From: Gallionellaceae bacterium
Lineage (GTDB): Bacteria > Pseudomonadota > Gammaproteobacteria > Burkholderiales > Gallionellaceae
Direction of reading: 5' to 3'
Length of the DNA: 15,478 nucleotides
NCBI GenBank assembly: GCA_030690855.1
Contig: JAUYFR010000014.1
Coordinates: 1 to 15,478, forward strand
Positions within the stretch are counted from its first letter, which is position 1; every line of letters begins with the position of its first letter. The notes below the pieces were generated by a model, which did no database searches, was not told where the DNA came from, and saw only the letters and a program-made list of their open reading frames with translations. Both the position numbers and the translations under genes were made by a program. Shown here piece after piece: positions 7,437 through 14,232 of the stretch.

Positions 7437-8249
7437 ATGTCGAACTTAGTGCTCACTCTGATTACTTTTGCCGCATACAGCACACTCGCCTTTATCTTTT
7501 GGCGCGCACAGATTGCGGGTAATGCAGAAACACAAAATCGCAGTCTATTAGGCCATGCCGTAGGTGTCCCATTACTGCTGCACGCTTATTCGTTATACGA
7601 GAATTTATTCGTCGGTGGTAGCCTCAATCTGAGCTTGGTCTATTCGCTCTCGTTAATTCTGTGGCTCACCTTATTGGTATATTGGATTGCCCGCTTTTTC
7701 TACCCGCTATCGTGTTTACTGACCTTGGTTTTACCTTTAGCCGCTATAGGCGTCGCGCTACCCTCATTGTTTCCCGCAGTCCACAAATTAGCCGAGCCTA
7801 CTTCTTGGATGTTTGACGCTCACGTTTTAGTGGCAATGTTGGCCTACAGTTTATTTACCATCGCGGCACTTCACGCTGGCTTGATGTCATTGGTAGAGAA
7901 ACGCTTGCACCACCCTACACTGCCGGACATCTTGAGAAACCTTCCTCCATTATTAACGATGGAGAAATTACTTTTCCGCATTGTGGGTGTTGGCTTAGCC
8001 TTACTGACACTGACACTGGGTTCGGGCATTTTATTTTCTGAACAGATATTCGGCACACCTTGGCAATTCAATCACAAAGTTTTGTTTGGCTTTATTTCCT
8101 GGGCCATCTTTGGTGTATTACTACTGGGGCACTCACTGCAAGGCTGGCGGGGTCGCACTGCGGTGCGCTGGACGCTGAGTGGCTTTGGCTTTTTAATTCT
8201 GGCTTATCTCGGCACAAAATTTGTACTGGAAGTTATTCTGCAGCGTTAA
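7437..8249 (+). CDS. ypjD: YpjD/CcsA-like cytochrome c assembly-family membrane protein
   Basis: A 270-residue integral membrane protein with about eight hydrophobic helices (roughly 3-22, 41-58, 65-86, 92-112, 127-150, 180-200, 213-231, 246-266). It belongs to the Cytochrome_C_asm (CcsA/CcmC-like) family. Histidines in the second half, H129 (DAHVLVAMLAYS), H213 (FNHKVLFGF) and H232 (GHSLQGWRGR), fit the heme-handling positions of the family. The WWD motif of true CcsA is not obvious: the region has SW/TPW sequences, not WGxxWxWD. A YpjD-like accessory role is therefore safer than cytochrome c synthase. It stands opposite ffh as ypjD does in E. coli. A REP-type palindrome begins directly after its TAA. 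Confidence 0.85.
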   Translation: MSNLVLTLITFAAYSTLAFIFWRAQIAGNAETQNRSLLGHAVGVPLLLHAYSLYENLFVGGSLNLSLVYSLSLILWLTLLVYWIARFFYPLSCLLTLVLPLAAIGVALPSLFPAVHKLAEPTSWMFDAHVLVAMLAYSLFTIAALHAGLMSLVEKRLHHPTLPDILRNLPPLLTMEKLLFRIVGVGLALLTLTLGSGILFSEQIFGTPWQFNHKVLFGFISWAIFGVLLLGHSLQGWRGRTAVRWTLSGFGFLILAYLGTKFVLEVILQR

Positions 8250-8332
8250 TGTAGGTCGGACTTCGCCCAGTTAGAGATTCGCAGTCCGACACAACAACTG
8301 CCTCGCTTTGTTGGGCTAAAGCCCAACCTACA
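8250..8332. repeat. REP-type palindrome pair (BIME-like) after ypjD
   Basis: TGTAGGT (8250-8256) and ACCTACA (8326-8332) form outer inverted ends. Inside, GTAG is followed by the hairpin arms GTCGGACT (8255-8262) and AGTCCGAC (8283-8290). Then comes GTTGGGCT-AA-AGCCCAAC (8310-8327) followed by CTAC. Each hairpin thus has a GTAG tetranucleotide at its foot, in opposite orientation, as in REP pairs tied to RAYT transposases. It begins right after the ypjD stop codon. Confidence 0.75.
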
Positions 8333-8353
8333 AAACTCTTCGCATTGCTTTTC

Positions 8354-8383
8354 GTAGATCGGACTTCATTCCGACGCGACTAC
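8354..8383 (-). repeat. REP-type palindrome overlapping the radC stop codon
   Basis: GTAG (8354-8357) and CTAC (8380-8383) enclose TCGGA-cttcat-TCCGA. Read on the minus strand, the GTAG supplies the TAG that ends radC. It is related to the elements at 8250 and 9645 by its GTAG foot and TCGGA stem. Confidence 0.65.
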
Positions 8384-9054
8384 AGCATCCCCTTCTCCGC
8401 GAACGACAAACACCCCGCACCGGCCACAATAAAGTGGTCCAACACTCGCACATCTACCAACTGCAACGCCTGCTTCAACGCATCTGTTAATAAACGATCT
8501 GACTGACTAGGCTCCGCTACACCACTCGGATGATTGTGCGCAAAAATTACTGCCGCACAATTAAGCGCTAGCGCCCGCTTAACAATCTCGCGAGGATAAA
8601 CACTGGTTTGCGTGAGCGTGCCATGAAACATTTCTTCCGCCGCAATAACGCGATGTTGCGCATCCAGAAAAATGCCCATGAACACCTCTTGCTCGCGACC
8701 ACGAAGTAGCAACTGCAAATAATCACGCACCGCCGTGGGTGAATTCAACGCATCACCGTTACTCATTTCCTCTTTCAACGCACGTCGCGACATTTCCAGC
8801 ACCGCCTGCAACTGAACATACTTTGCCTGCCCCATGCCATGCGTTTCACAAAATGACTCTTCACTCGCCGCAAAGAGTTGCGTTAGATTACCGAATCGAG
8901 TGAGTAATTCGCGCGCCAAATCCACCGCACTTTTACCTACCACGCCAGTCCGTAGAAAGATCGCCAGCAACTCGGCATCAGAAAGTGCCGCCGCGCCGCG
9001 CTGCAATAATTTTTCTCTAGGACGTTCACCTTGAGGCCAATCCGTTATCGCCAT
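8380..9054 (-). CDS. radC: JAMM/MPN-domain protein RadC
   Basis: From the ATG at 9054 the product (MAITDWPQGERPREKLLQRG) is 224 residues, the normal RadC length. The longer open frame up to 9309 runs under coaBC and is not coding. The N-terminal UPF0758 part (1-100) has a helix-hairpin-helix-like GMGQAKYVQLQA segment (73-84). The MPN/JAMM domain (103-224) has HNHPSG (173-178) followed by S183 and D186, the metal-binding signature. The function is unsettled: the old DNA-repair assignment in E. coli was traced to recG, and some RadC proteins act in competence or mobile-element contexts. It is divergent from coaBC with only 33 bp between the ATGs, a pairing seen in many proteobacteria. Its stop codon is donated by a REP element. 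Confidence 0.94.
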   Translation of the reverse strand: MAITDWPQGERPREKLLQRGAAALSDAELLAIFLRTGVVGKSAVDLARELLTRFGNLTQLFAASEESFCETHGMGQAKYVQLQAVLEMSRRALKEEMSNGDALNSPTAVRDYLQLLLRGREQEVFMGIFLDAQHRVIAAEEMFHGTLTQTSVYPREIVKRALALNCAAVIFAHNHPSGVAEPSQSDRLLTDALKQALQLVDVRVLDHFIVAGAGCLSFAEKGML

Positions 9055-9087
9055 CACATTCACTTTCTTGTTAAGATGCGCGGCATT

Positions 9088-10362
9088 ATGGAACAAGCAA
9101 AACAAAAGCGCATCGTGCTCGGCATCACCGGCGGCATTGCAGCCTATAAGGCCGCAGAATTGGCCCGCCTGCTGATTAAACAAGGTGTCGAAGTACAAGT
9201 GATGATGACTGAGGCCGCATCGCACTTCATCACCACTGCCACCATGCAGGCGCTCAGCGGCAACCCCGTATTGATCGACCAATGGCAAGACGACAAAGGC
9301 ATGACGCACATTCAGTCGAGTCGAGTCGCCGATGCCATCATCATCGCACCTGCTACCGCCGACTTCATCGCTAAACTCGCCAATGGGCTAGCCGATGACT
9401 TGCTCTCTACGCTGTGCTTAGCTCGTAATTGCCCACTGATCGTTGCGCCCGCCATGAATAAGCAAATGTGGTCAAACGCGGCGACGCAACGCAACGTAGC
9501 TCAACTCGCAACAGATGGCGTAAAAATGCTCGGCCCAGTCAGTGGCGTTCAAGCCTGTGGCGAAGAAGGCATGGGGCGAATGTTAGAAGCGGAAGCGTTG
9601 GTACGCGATATTTTGGAGCTGCTAGGGAAGTTACCGCTATCAAATGTAGGTCGGGATTCATCCCGACAATCAGTCGCTGGCGTCGGGATGAATCCCGACC
9701 TACAAAAAACCCAAGAGCTTTGTGGCATTAATGTGCTGATCACCGCTGGCCCTACTTACGAAGCCATCGACGCGGTGCGCGGCATTACCAATCGTAGCAG
9801 TGGCAAGATGGGCTATGCCATTACTCAAGCGGCATTAGACATGGGCGCGAATGTCACTTTGGTTTCTGGCCCAACTGCGCTTGTTCCACCACAAGTAGCA
9901 CAAACGATTCAAGTCTCCAGTGCCGCCGAGATGTTTGAGGCTGTGCAAAAAAATGTAATGAATGCTGATATTTTTATTAGCGTGGCAGCCGTTGCCGATT
10001 ATCGTGTCGCACAACCAAACGAACAAAAACTCAAAAAAAATGGTGGCAACATAACACTAGAATTGGTTCCCAACCCCGATATTTTGGTGCACGTTGCGGC
10101 GCTACCTAACGCGCCTTTCTGCGTGGGATTCGCGGCCGAGAGTGAAAACTTACGCGAATACGCCAAGCAAAAACGCCAGGCAAAAAAAATACCCTTGCTT
10201 GCCGCCAATCTGGCACAGCAGGCCATTGGTGCGGACGATAATGAAATTATTTTGTTCGACGATGAAGGCGAGCATCCACTACCTCGTGCCGACAAACTCA
10301 CCCTAGCACGCGCATTGCTATCTCATGCAGCAGCCCTTTACCAGAAAGGAAAATTGAAATGA
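9088..10362 (+). CDS. coaBC: Bifunctional phosphopantothenoylcysteine decarboxylase / phosphopantothenate-cysteine ligase CoaBC (Dfp)
   Basis: It makes 4'-phosphopantetheine precursors for coenzyme A in two steps. The start is the ATG at 9088 (MEQAKQKRIVLGITGGIAAY), giving 424 residues. The FMN-dependent CoaC domain (about 7-180) shows H74, PAMN (121-124) and ACGEEGMGRM (156-165) with the catalytic Cys157. The CTP-dependent CoaB domain (about 212-420) shows ITAGPTYEAID (218-228), AVADYR (301-306) and KLKK (314-317). The protein is about 18-20 residues longer than usual (E. coli 406). The excess is residues 187-206, which are encoded by a 60-bp perfect inverted-repeat REP pair in the interdomain linker. 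Both domains look intact. It is coupled to dut by an ATGA overlap. Confidence 0.96.
   Translation: MEQAKQKRIVLGITGGIAAYKAAELARLLIKQGVEVQVMMTEAASHFITTATMQALSGNPVLIDQWQDDKGMTHIQSSRVADAIIIAPATADFIAKLANGLADDLLSTLCLARNCPLIVAPAMNKQMWSNAATQRNVAQLATDGVKMLGPVSGVQACGEEGMGRMLEAEALVRDILELLGKLPLSNVGRDSSRQSVAGVGMNPDLQKTQELCGINVLITAGPTYEAIDAVRGITNRSSGKMGYAITQAALDMGANVTLVSGPTALVPPQVAQTIQVSSAAEMFEAVQKNVMNADIFISVAAVADYRVAQPNEQKLKKNGGNITLELVPNPDILVHVAALPNAPFCVGFAAESENLREYAKQKRQAKKIPLLAANLAQQAIGADDNEIILFDDEGEHPLPRADKLTLARALLSHAAALYQKGKLK
9645..9704. repeat. In-frame REP pair (BIME) inside coaBC
   Basis: A perfect 23-bp inverted repeat (9645-9667 and 9682-9704) around a 14-bp centre, 60 bp in total. The left arm reads TGTAGGTCGGGATTCATCC and then CGAC; each arm is itself a GTCGGGAT/ATCCCGAC hairpin with GTAG at its foot. 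It encodes 20 codons (CoaBC residues 187-206, VGRDSSRQSVAGVGMNPDLQ) without shifting the frame. It belongs to the same family as the elements at 8250-8332 and 8354-8383. Confidence 0.88.
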
Positions 10363-10808
10363 AAAAGGTGGATGTCAAAATTCTCGACAAACGTTTACAC
10401 GAACAACCTCCCAGCTATGGCACACCCGGCTCGGCTGGCATTGATTTGCGTGCCTGTATCGACCACAACATGATTATTCAGCCTGGACAATGTGAGCTCA
10501 TCCCCAGCGGCATCGCCATTCACTTAGCAGACCCGAAGTATGCTGCGATGATTTTGCCACGTTCAGGACTCGGACATAAACATGGCATCGTATTGGGAAA
10601 CTTAGTTGGGCTGATTGACTCAGACTATCAAGGGCAAATATTTGTTTCTCTATGGAATCGTGGCCATCATCCTTTTACCTTGGTACCGCTCGAACGTATG
10701 GCACAGCTAGTTGTCGTGCCGATAGCACAAGTCGAATTTAATGTCGTGGATGATTTTCCGCTTAGCCAGCGCGGAACCGGTGGTTTTGGTAGCACCGGCA
10801 AACACTAA
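10359..10808 (+). CDS. dut: dUTP diphosphatase (trimeric dUTPase)
   Basis: A 149-residue dUTPase that hydrolyses dUTP to dUMP and PPi, keeping uracil out of DNA and feeding dTMP synthesis. All five motifs are present: motif 1 PGSAGIDLRA (23-32), motif 2 PRSGLG (67-72), motif 3 GLIDSDYQGQI (84-94) with the catalytic Asp in DSDY, motif 4 ERMAQLVV (112-119), and the C-terminal motif 5 RGTGGFGSTG (138-147). The ATG overlaps the coaBC stop (ATGA), and AGAAAGGA just upstream inside coaBC serves as ribosome binding site. The dfp-dut order is the same as in E. coli. A strong terminator follows after 17 bp. Confidence 0.98.
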   Translation: MKKVDVKILDKRLHEQPPSYGTPGSAGIDLRACIDHNMIIQPGQCELIPSGIAIHLADPKYAAMILPRSGLGHKHGIVLGNLVGLIDSDYQGQIFVSLWNRGHHPFTLVPLERMAQLVVVPIAQVEFNVVDDFPLSQRGTGGFGSTGKH

Positions 10809-10825
10809 CAGGTATCGCCGTTCAC

Positions 10826-10853
10826 AAAAAAGCCCGCAATCGCGGGCTTTTTT
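10826..10853. terminator. Bidirectional rho-independent terminator after dut
   Basis: AGCCCGC (10831-10837), loop AATC, GCGGGCT (10842-10848), with an A tract before and a T tract after. It ends coaBC-dut on the plus strand and lies 20 bp past the stop of the minus-strand PEGA gene. Confidence 0.93.
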
Positions 10854-10872
10854 ATTTCATCAAAACCAGCGC

Positions 10873-11820
10873 TTAATGCTCAAGCACCATTTCTAATTCA
10901 GTTGTGTCGCCTTTACGCATAGAGATTTTTTCAGCAGCAACTTTATAACCGTCGAGCTTCACACTGACTTCGTGAACGCCCACATCCACTTCAGCGCGCA
11001 ATGGAGACATACCGAAATAAACGCCATCTAGATAAATTTTCGCTCTGCTAGGTTTGGTATTCAATACCAACACTCCATTTGTCGCAGCGCTGACCGCCGG
11101 CGCAATCACTGCGGGCTGGCTAGCAGCAGACGACTGCAACACAGTCACTCCTGCAATCGCTTTGGTGCCAGGCGTCATATTAAATAACTCAGGGCGTAAT
11201 ACGATCAGGGTTGAGGAAATCGCATCCATCGTTTTCTGAGTCACAATTTTTGTTTCGCGACGCAGATGCGCGGCAATTTCCTTTTTATTGTTCCCAGAAA
11301 CTCCGGCAAAACGTTCATTCTTTTCTGCTACAGCACCTGACCAAACCACCTTACCTGTTGCGACTTCTTTGATCGTAGTCTCAATCAAAATACTGACTTC
11401 GTCTTTGGCCTTTACGTTATAAGTCAGCTCTTTTATGACACCGCCAATTTCGTACAGCGCACCCTCCTGAACAATTTTAAACCCAGCATCATCAAATGCT
11501 TTCTTGATCGACTCCGCAACAAACTGCGACAGTTCACGATCAATCAACAACTCTTTTCCCCATATTCCGGATATACGCTGGTTGCTCGTTCCAATTTTTT
11601 TCGGCGACATGTCTTTACGCGCATCAACATAACCCGCGATGCGAATCGTTGCTGAATTTTTCACCACAGGTGTGGTCGCAACGGGGTTTTTAGGAGGGGT
11701 TTCAATAAGATTAATCGTATCGTCAGACTTAAACCATTCCGCGTACAAATTCACGCTAAAAGTACTCAGTACGACAATTAATAACGACACTAAACAAGTG
11801 CGAAATGGAGAATGCTGCAT
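10873..11820 (-). CDS. Secreted PEGA-domain protein with a YajG-like N-terminal region
   Basis: From the ATG at 11820 the product is 315 residues (MQHSPFRTCLVSLLIVVLST...); a longer frame to 11919 overlaps rppH and is unlikely. Residues 1-27 form a signal peptide with a likely cleavage after LYA (25-27), and there is no lipobox, so it is predicted periplasmic. Residues about 58-210 resemble the YajG/CsgG-like fold: IRIAGYVDARKDMSPKKIG, then an amphipathic helix SQFVAESIKKAFDDAGFKI (98-116), then VSILIETTIKEVATGKVVWSG. After an Ala/Val-rich linker (225-248) comes a PEGA domain (249-314; PSRAKIYLDGVYFGMSPL, VGVHEVSVKLDGY). PEGA domains are usually surface or cell-wall associated. It follows rppH after 47 bp with a hairpin between them. 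The specific function is unknown. Confidence 0.8.
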   Translation of the reverse strand: MQHSPFRTCLVSLLIVVLSTFSVNLYAEWFKSDDTINLIETPPKNPVATTPVVKNSATIRIAGYVDARKDMSPKKIGTSNQRISGIWGKELLIDRELSQFVAESIKKAFDDAGFKIVQEGALYEIGGVIKELTYNVKAKDEVSILIETTIKEVATGKVVWSGAVAEKNERFAGVSGNNKKEIAAHLRRETKIVTQKTMDAISSTLIVLRPELFNMTPGTKAIAGVTVLQSSAASQPAVIAPAVSAATNGVLVLNTKPSRAKIYLDGVYFGMSPLRAEVDVGVHEVSVKLDGYKVAAEKISMRKGDTTELEMVLEH

Positions 11821-11843
11821 AGAATTTAACTTTCTTAAGTAAT

Positions 11844-11870
11844 TAAGCAGAGCGGAAATCGCTCTGCTTA
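11844..11870 (-). terminator. Hairpin over the rppH stop codon, possible weak terminator
   Basis: A perfect 11-bp inverted repeat TAAGCAGAGCG / CGCTCTGCTTA with a 5-nt loop (11855-11859). On the minus strand it begins with the rppH TAA itself. The following sequence (TAATTACTTAAG) lacks a U tract, so it may be an attenuator or an RNA-stability hairpin and not a full terminator. Confidence 0.5.
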
Positions 11871-12410
11871 TGGCCTGCCAGTAACCTGCATATTGTCGGC
11901 ATTGTGAGAGTATTCGCATCGCCCTTGTCCGCTTTTAACTGCAGGTAAAAAGCGCACCAACTCATTTAACGCCAGTGTATAGACCTCGCGCTTAAAATTG
12001 ATCACGCTATCCATCTCTATCCAATAGTCGTTCCAGCGCCAAGCATCAAACTCAGGATGCCCAGATGCACGTAACGACACATCGCAATCGCGTCCAGTTA
12101 ATCGAAGCAAAAACCAAATTTGCTTCTGCCCCTTGTAACTACCACGAGACTCTCGCTTCACCCAACTTTGCGGCACCTCATAACGCATCCAGTCGCGGGT
12201 ACGACCCAAAATCTCTACATGGCAAGTGTGCAAACCAACCTCTTCGTGCAACTCCCGATACATTGCCTGCTCAGGAGTTTCACCATGTTGTATGCCACCC
12301 TGCGGAAACTGCCACGCATCTTGGCGAATTCGTTTACCCCAAAAGACTTGATTTTTTACGTTCGTTAAAATGATGCCTACATTTGGGCGATAGCCATCAC
12401 GGTCTATCAT
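11868..12410 (-). CDS. rppH: RNA pyrophosphohydrolase RppH (Nudix)
   Basis: RppH removes pyrophosphate from 5'-triphosphate mRNA ends and so starts RNase E-dependent decay. I use the ATG at 12410, because MIDRDGYRPNVGIILTN is the canonical RppH N-terminus and GGGGCG lies just upstream; the product is 180 residues. The ATG at 12455 would add 15 residues not seen in the family. The Nudix box lies at 38-60: G38, E44, R52-E53-L54, E56-E57 and G59 (REL-EE-G). WQFPQGG (33-39) and the later GQKQIWFLLRL segment are typical of RppH. It is divergent from proS, a common betaproteobacterial arrangement. The stop codon is part of an 11-bp hairpin before the PEGA gene. Confidence 0.95.
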   Translation of the reverse strand: MIDRDGYRPNVGIILTNVKNQVFWGKRIRQDAWQFPQGGIQHGETPEQAMYRELHEEVGLHTCHVEILGRTRDWMRYEVPQSWVKRESRGSYKGQKQIWFLLRLTGRDCDVSLRASGHPEFDAWRWNDYWIEMDSVINFKREVYTLALNELVRFLPAVKSGQGRCEYSHNADNMQVTGRP

Positions 12411-12436
12411 AATTCGCCCCACACATTTATTTTTAG

Positions 12437-12455
12437 ATGGAACGGATTGTTCCAT
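12437..12455 (-). promoter_or_regulatory. Inverted repeat upstream of rppH
   Basis: ATGGAAC-GGATT-GTTCCAT, a 7-bp inverted repeat 26 bp before the chosen rppH start. It may be an operator or a leader hairpin; no known regulator motif was recognised. It also contains the alternative upstream ATG at 12455. Confidence 0.25.
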
Positions 12456-12492
12456 ATTTCGCGCACTCAGGAAAGAACAAAGTCACATACGG

Positions 12493-12498
12493 TAGAAT
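12493..12498 (+). promoter_or_regulatory. Possible -10 element for proS
   Basis: TAGAAT followed by a GC-rich discriminator (GCGCGC), 33 bp before the proS ATG at 12532. No clear -35 is visible. The GC-rich discriminator would suit stringent control of a translation gene, which is an inference. Confidence 0.4.
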
Positions 12499-12531
12499 GC
12501 GCGCTCGTTATTTTTACTTATGGAATCAGCC

Positions 12532-14232
12532 ATGCGTGTCTCACAATTTTTCATCTCCACTTTAAAAGAAGCGCCTTCCGAAGCTGAATTACCTAGCCAT
12601 CGCTTGATGGTGCGTGCCGGTTACATCCGCAAACTTGCTAGCGGCTTATACACTTGGATGCCGCTTGGCTTGCGCGTGTTGCGTAAAGTTGAAGCGATTG
12701 TGCGTGAGGAGATGAATAAAAGTGGCGGCATTGAACTACTGATGCCCGCTGTGCAACCAGCCGAGCTTTGGCAAGAGACAGGGCGTTGGGAAGTATTCGG
12801 CCCGCAAATGTTAAAAATAACCGACCGTCACGATCATCTTTTTTGCTTTGGCCCTACCCACGAAGAAGTCATTACCGACATCGCTCGCCGCGAAATCAAA
12901 AGCTATCGCCAGTTACCGCTAAACTTTTATCAGATTCAAACTAAATTCCGCGATGAAGTTCGCCCCCGTTTTGGCGTGATGCGCGCGCGCGAATTTTTGA
13001 TGAAAGACGCCTACTCCTTTCATAGCAACTTTGACAGCTTGGAACAAACCTATCGCGTGATGTACGCCACTTACACTCGCATCTTCACTCGCCTCGGCTT
13101 GCAGTTCCGCGCTGTTGCAGCAGATACCGGCGCGATTGGTGGTAGCGGCTCACACGAGTTTCATGTACTAGCAGACTCCGGCGAAGACGCCCTCGCCTTC
13201 TGTCCCGATTCAGATTACGCAGCCAACGTTGAGTTGGCCGAGGCCATCGCTCCGGCGACTGTACGCAACACCGCCACACAAGCCATGCAGAAAGTAATCA
13301 CCCCCGGACAAAAAACCATTGAGGAAGTTGCCGCATTTTTTGACACCTCCGCAAAAAATGTTGTCAAGGCTATCGCGGTAATGAACCACGAAGGTGAGCT
13401 TGCCTTGCTTCTATTGCGTGGCGACCACCAACTCAATGAAATCAAAGCAAGCAAAATCATTGGTGAGTTTCGCTTCGCCAACGAAGACGAAGTGCATCGC
13501 AATATGAATTGCCGCACTGGCTACATTGGCCCAGTGAACAGTAGCGTGCGCATCGTCGTTGATCGCGCAGTTGCGGCGATGAGCGATTTTATTTGTGGCG
13601 CCAATGAAGATGGCTTCCACTTCAGCGGCGTCAATTTTGGCCGCGACTTACCTCTCGATGAAGCTAGCGTGCAAGATCTACGCAATGTAGTTAGCGGCGA
13701 TGTCTCTCCCGACGGCAAAGGCACGCTGGAACTGTGTCGCGGCATTGAAGTGGGTCACATTTTTCAGTTACGCACCAAATACTCCGAAGCGCTGCAAGCC
13801 ACATTCCTAGACGAAAACGGCAAAACACAATTTATGGAAATGGGCTGTTACGGCATTGGTGTATCGCGCATTGTTGCGGCCGCCATTGAGCAAAACTTCG
13901 ACGAGCGAGGCATCACCTTACCGACTGGTATGGCGCCATTCCAAATAGCGATTGCCCCCATTGGCATGAAAAAAAGCGAAGCGGTGCGTACCGCAGCAGA
14001 GCAACTTTATGCCGAGCTCACTGCTGCTGGCATCGAAGTGTTAATGGATGATCGCGACGAGCGTCCTGGCGTGATGTTTGCTGACCTAGAACTGATCGGC
14101 ATTCCGCATCGCATCGTCATTGGCGACCGTGGCTTAAAAGAAGGCAATGTCGAATATCAAGGCCGTCGTGATTCCGCCGCACAGCCGGTGCCCTTGCAAG
14201 ATGTCGCCAAGCTCGTACAATCAAAGCTATGA
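12532..14232 (+). CDS. proS: Prolyl-tRNA synthetase (bacterial type, with editing domain)
   Basis: Class II synthetase that charges tRNA-Pro. The start MRVSQFFISTLKEAP at the ATG 12532 is canonical and gives 566 residues; the ATG at 12520 would add four residues and has no ribosome binding site. Motif 2 is in TKFRDEVRPRFGVMRAREF (137-155) and motif 3 in GCYGIGVSRIVAAAIEQ (438-454). The insertion (INS) editing domain that clears Ala-tRNA-Pro covers about 235-390 and contains K279, the lysine known to matter for editing in the E. coli enzyme. The anticodon-binding domain covers about 470-566 (MDDRDERPGVMFADLELIG). It is divergent from rppH, and its TGA overlaps the ATG of the lytic transglycosylase gene. 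Confidence 0.98.
   Translation: MRVSQFFISTLKEAPSEAELPSHRLMVRAGYIRKLASGLYTWMPLGLRVLRKVEAIVREEMNKSGGIELLMPAVQPAELWQETGRWEVFGPQMLKITDRHDHLFCFGPTHEEVITDIARREIKSYRQLPLNFYQIQTKFRDEVRPRFGVMRAREFLMKDAYSFHSNFDSLEQTYRVMYATYTRIFTRLGLQFRAVAADTGAIGGSGSHEFHVLADSGEDALAFCPDSDYAANVELAEAIAPATVRNTATQAMQKVITPGQKTIEEVAAFFDTSAKNVVKAIAVMNHEGELALLLLRGDHQLNEIKASKIIGEFRFANEDEVHRNMNCRTGYIGPVNSSVRIVVDRAVAAMSDFICGANEDGFHFSGVNFGRDLPLDEASVQDLRNVVSGDVSPDGKGTLELCRGIEVGHIFQLRTKYSEALQATFLDENGKTQFMEMGCYGIGVSRIVAAAIEQNFDERGITLPTGMAPFQIAIAPIGMKKSEAVRTAAEQLYAELTAAGIEVLMDDRDERPGVMFADLELIGIPHRIVIGDRGLKEGNVEYQGRRDSAAQPVPLQDVAKLVQSKL

Noticed and set aside
8250..8383. CRISPR array
   Set aside because: The repeats are palindromes of differing sequence with no regular repeat-spacer periodicity.
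9031..9087. Upstream start for coaBC at 9031
   Set aside because: It would overlap the radC start region; the ATG at 9088 gives the normal CoaC N-terminus.
9055..9309. N-terminal extension of radC on the minus strand (open frame to 9309)
   Set aside because: It lies antisense to the conserved start of coaBC, and the family N-terminus MAITDWP begins at 9054.
9645..9704. Insertion sequence or MITE with target duplication at the coaBC repeat
   Set aside because: No transposase, and no flanking direct repeat was seen; the GTAG-footed double hairpin fits a REP pair better.
9468..9731. Open frame inside coaBC in another frame (87 codons)
   Set aside because: It is a shadow kept open across the palindromic repeat; the main frame carries all the CoaBC motifs.
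11821..11919. 33-residue N-terminal extension of the PEGA protein
   Set aside because: It overlaps the rppH 3' end; the ATG at 11820 is followed directly by a proper signal peptide.
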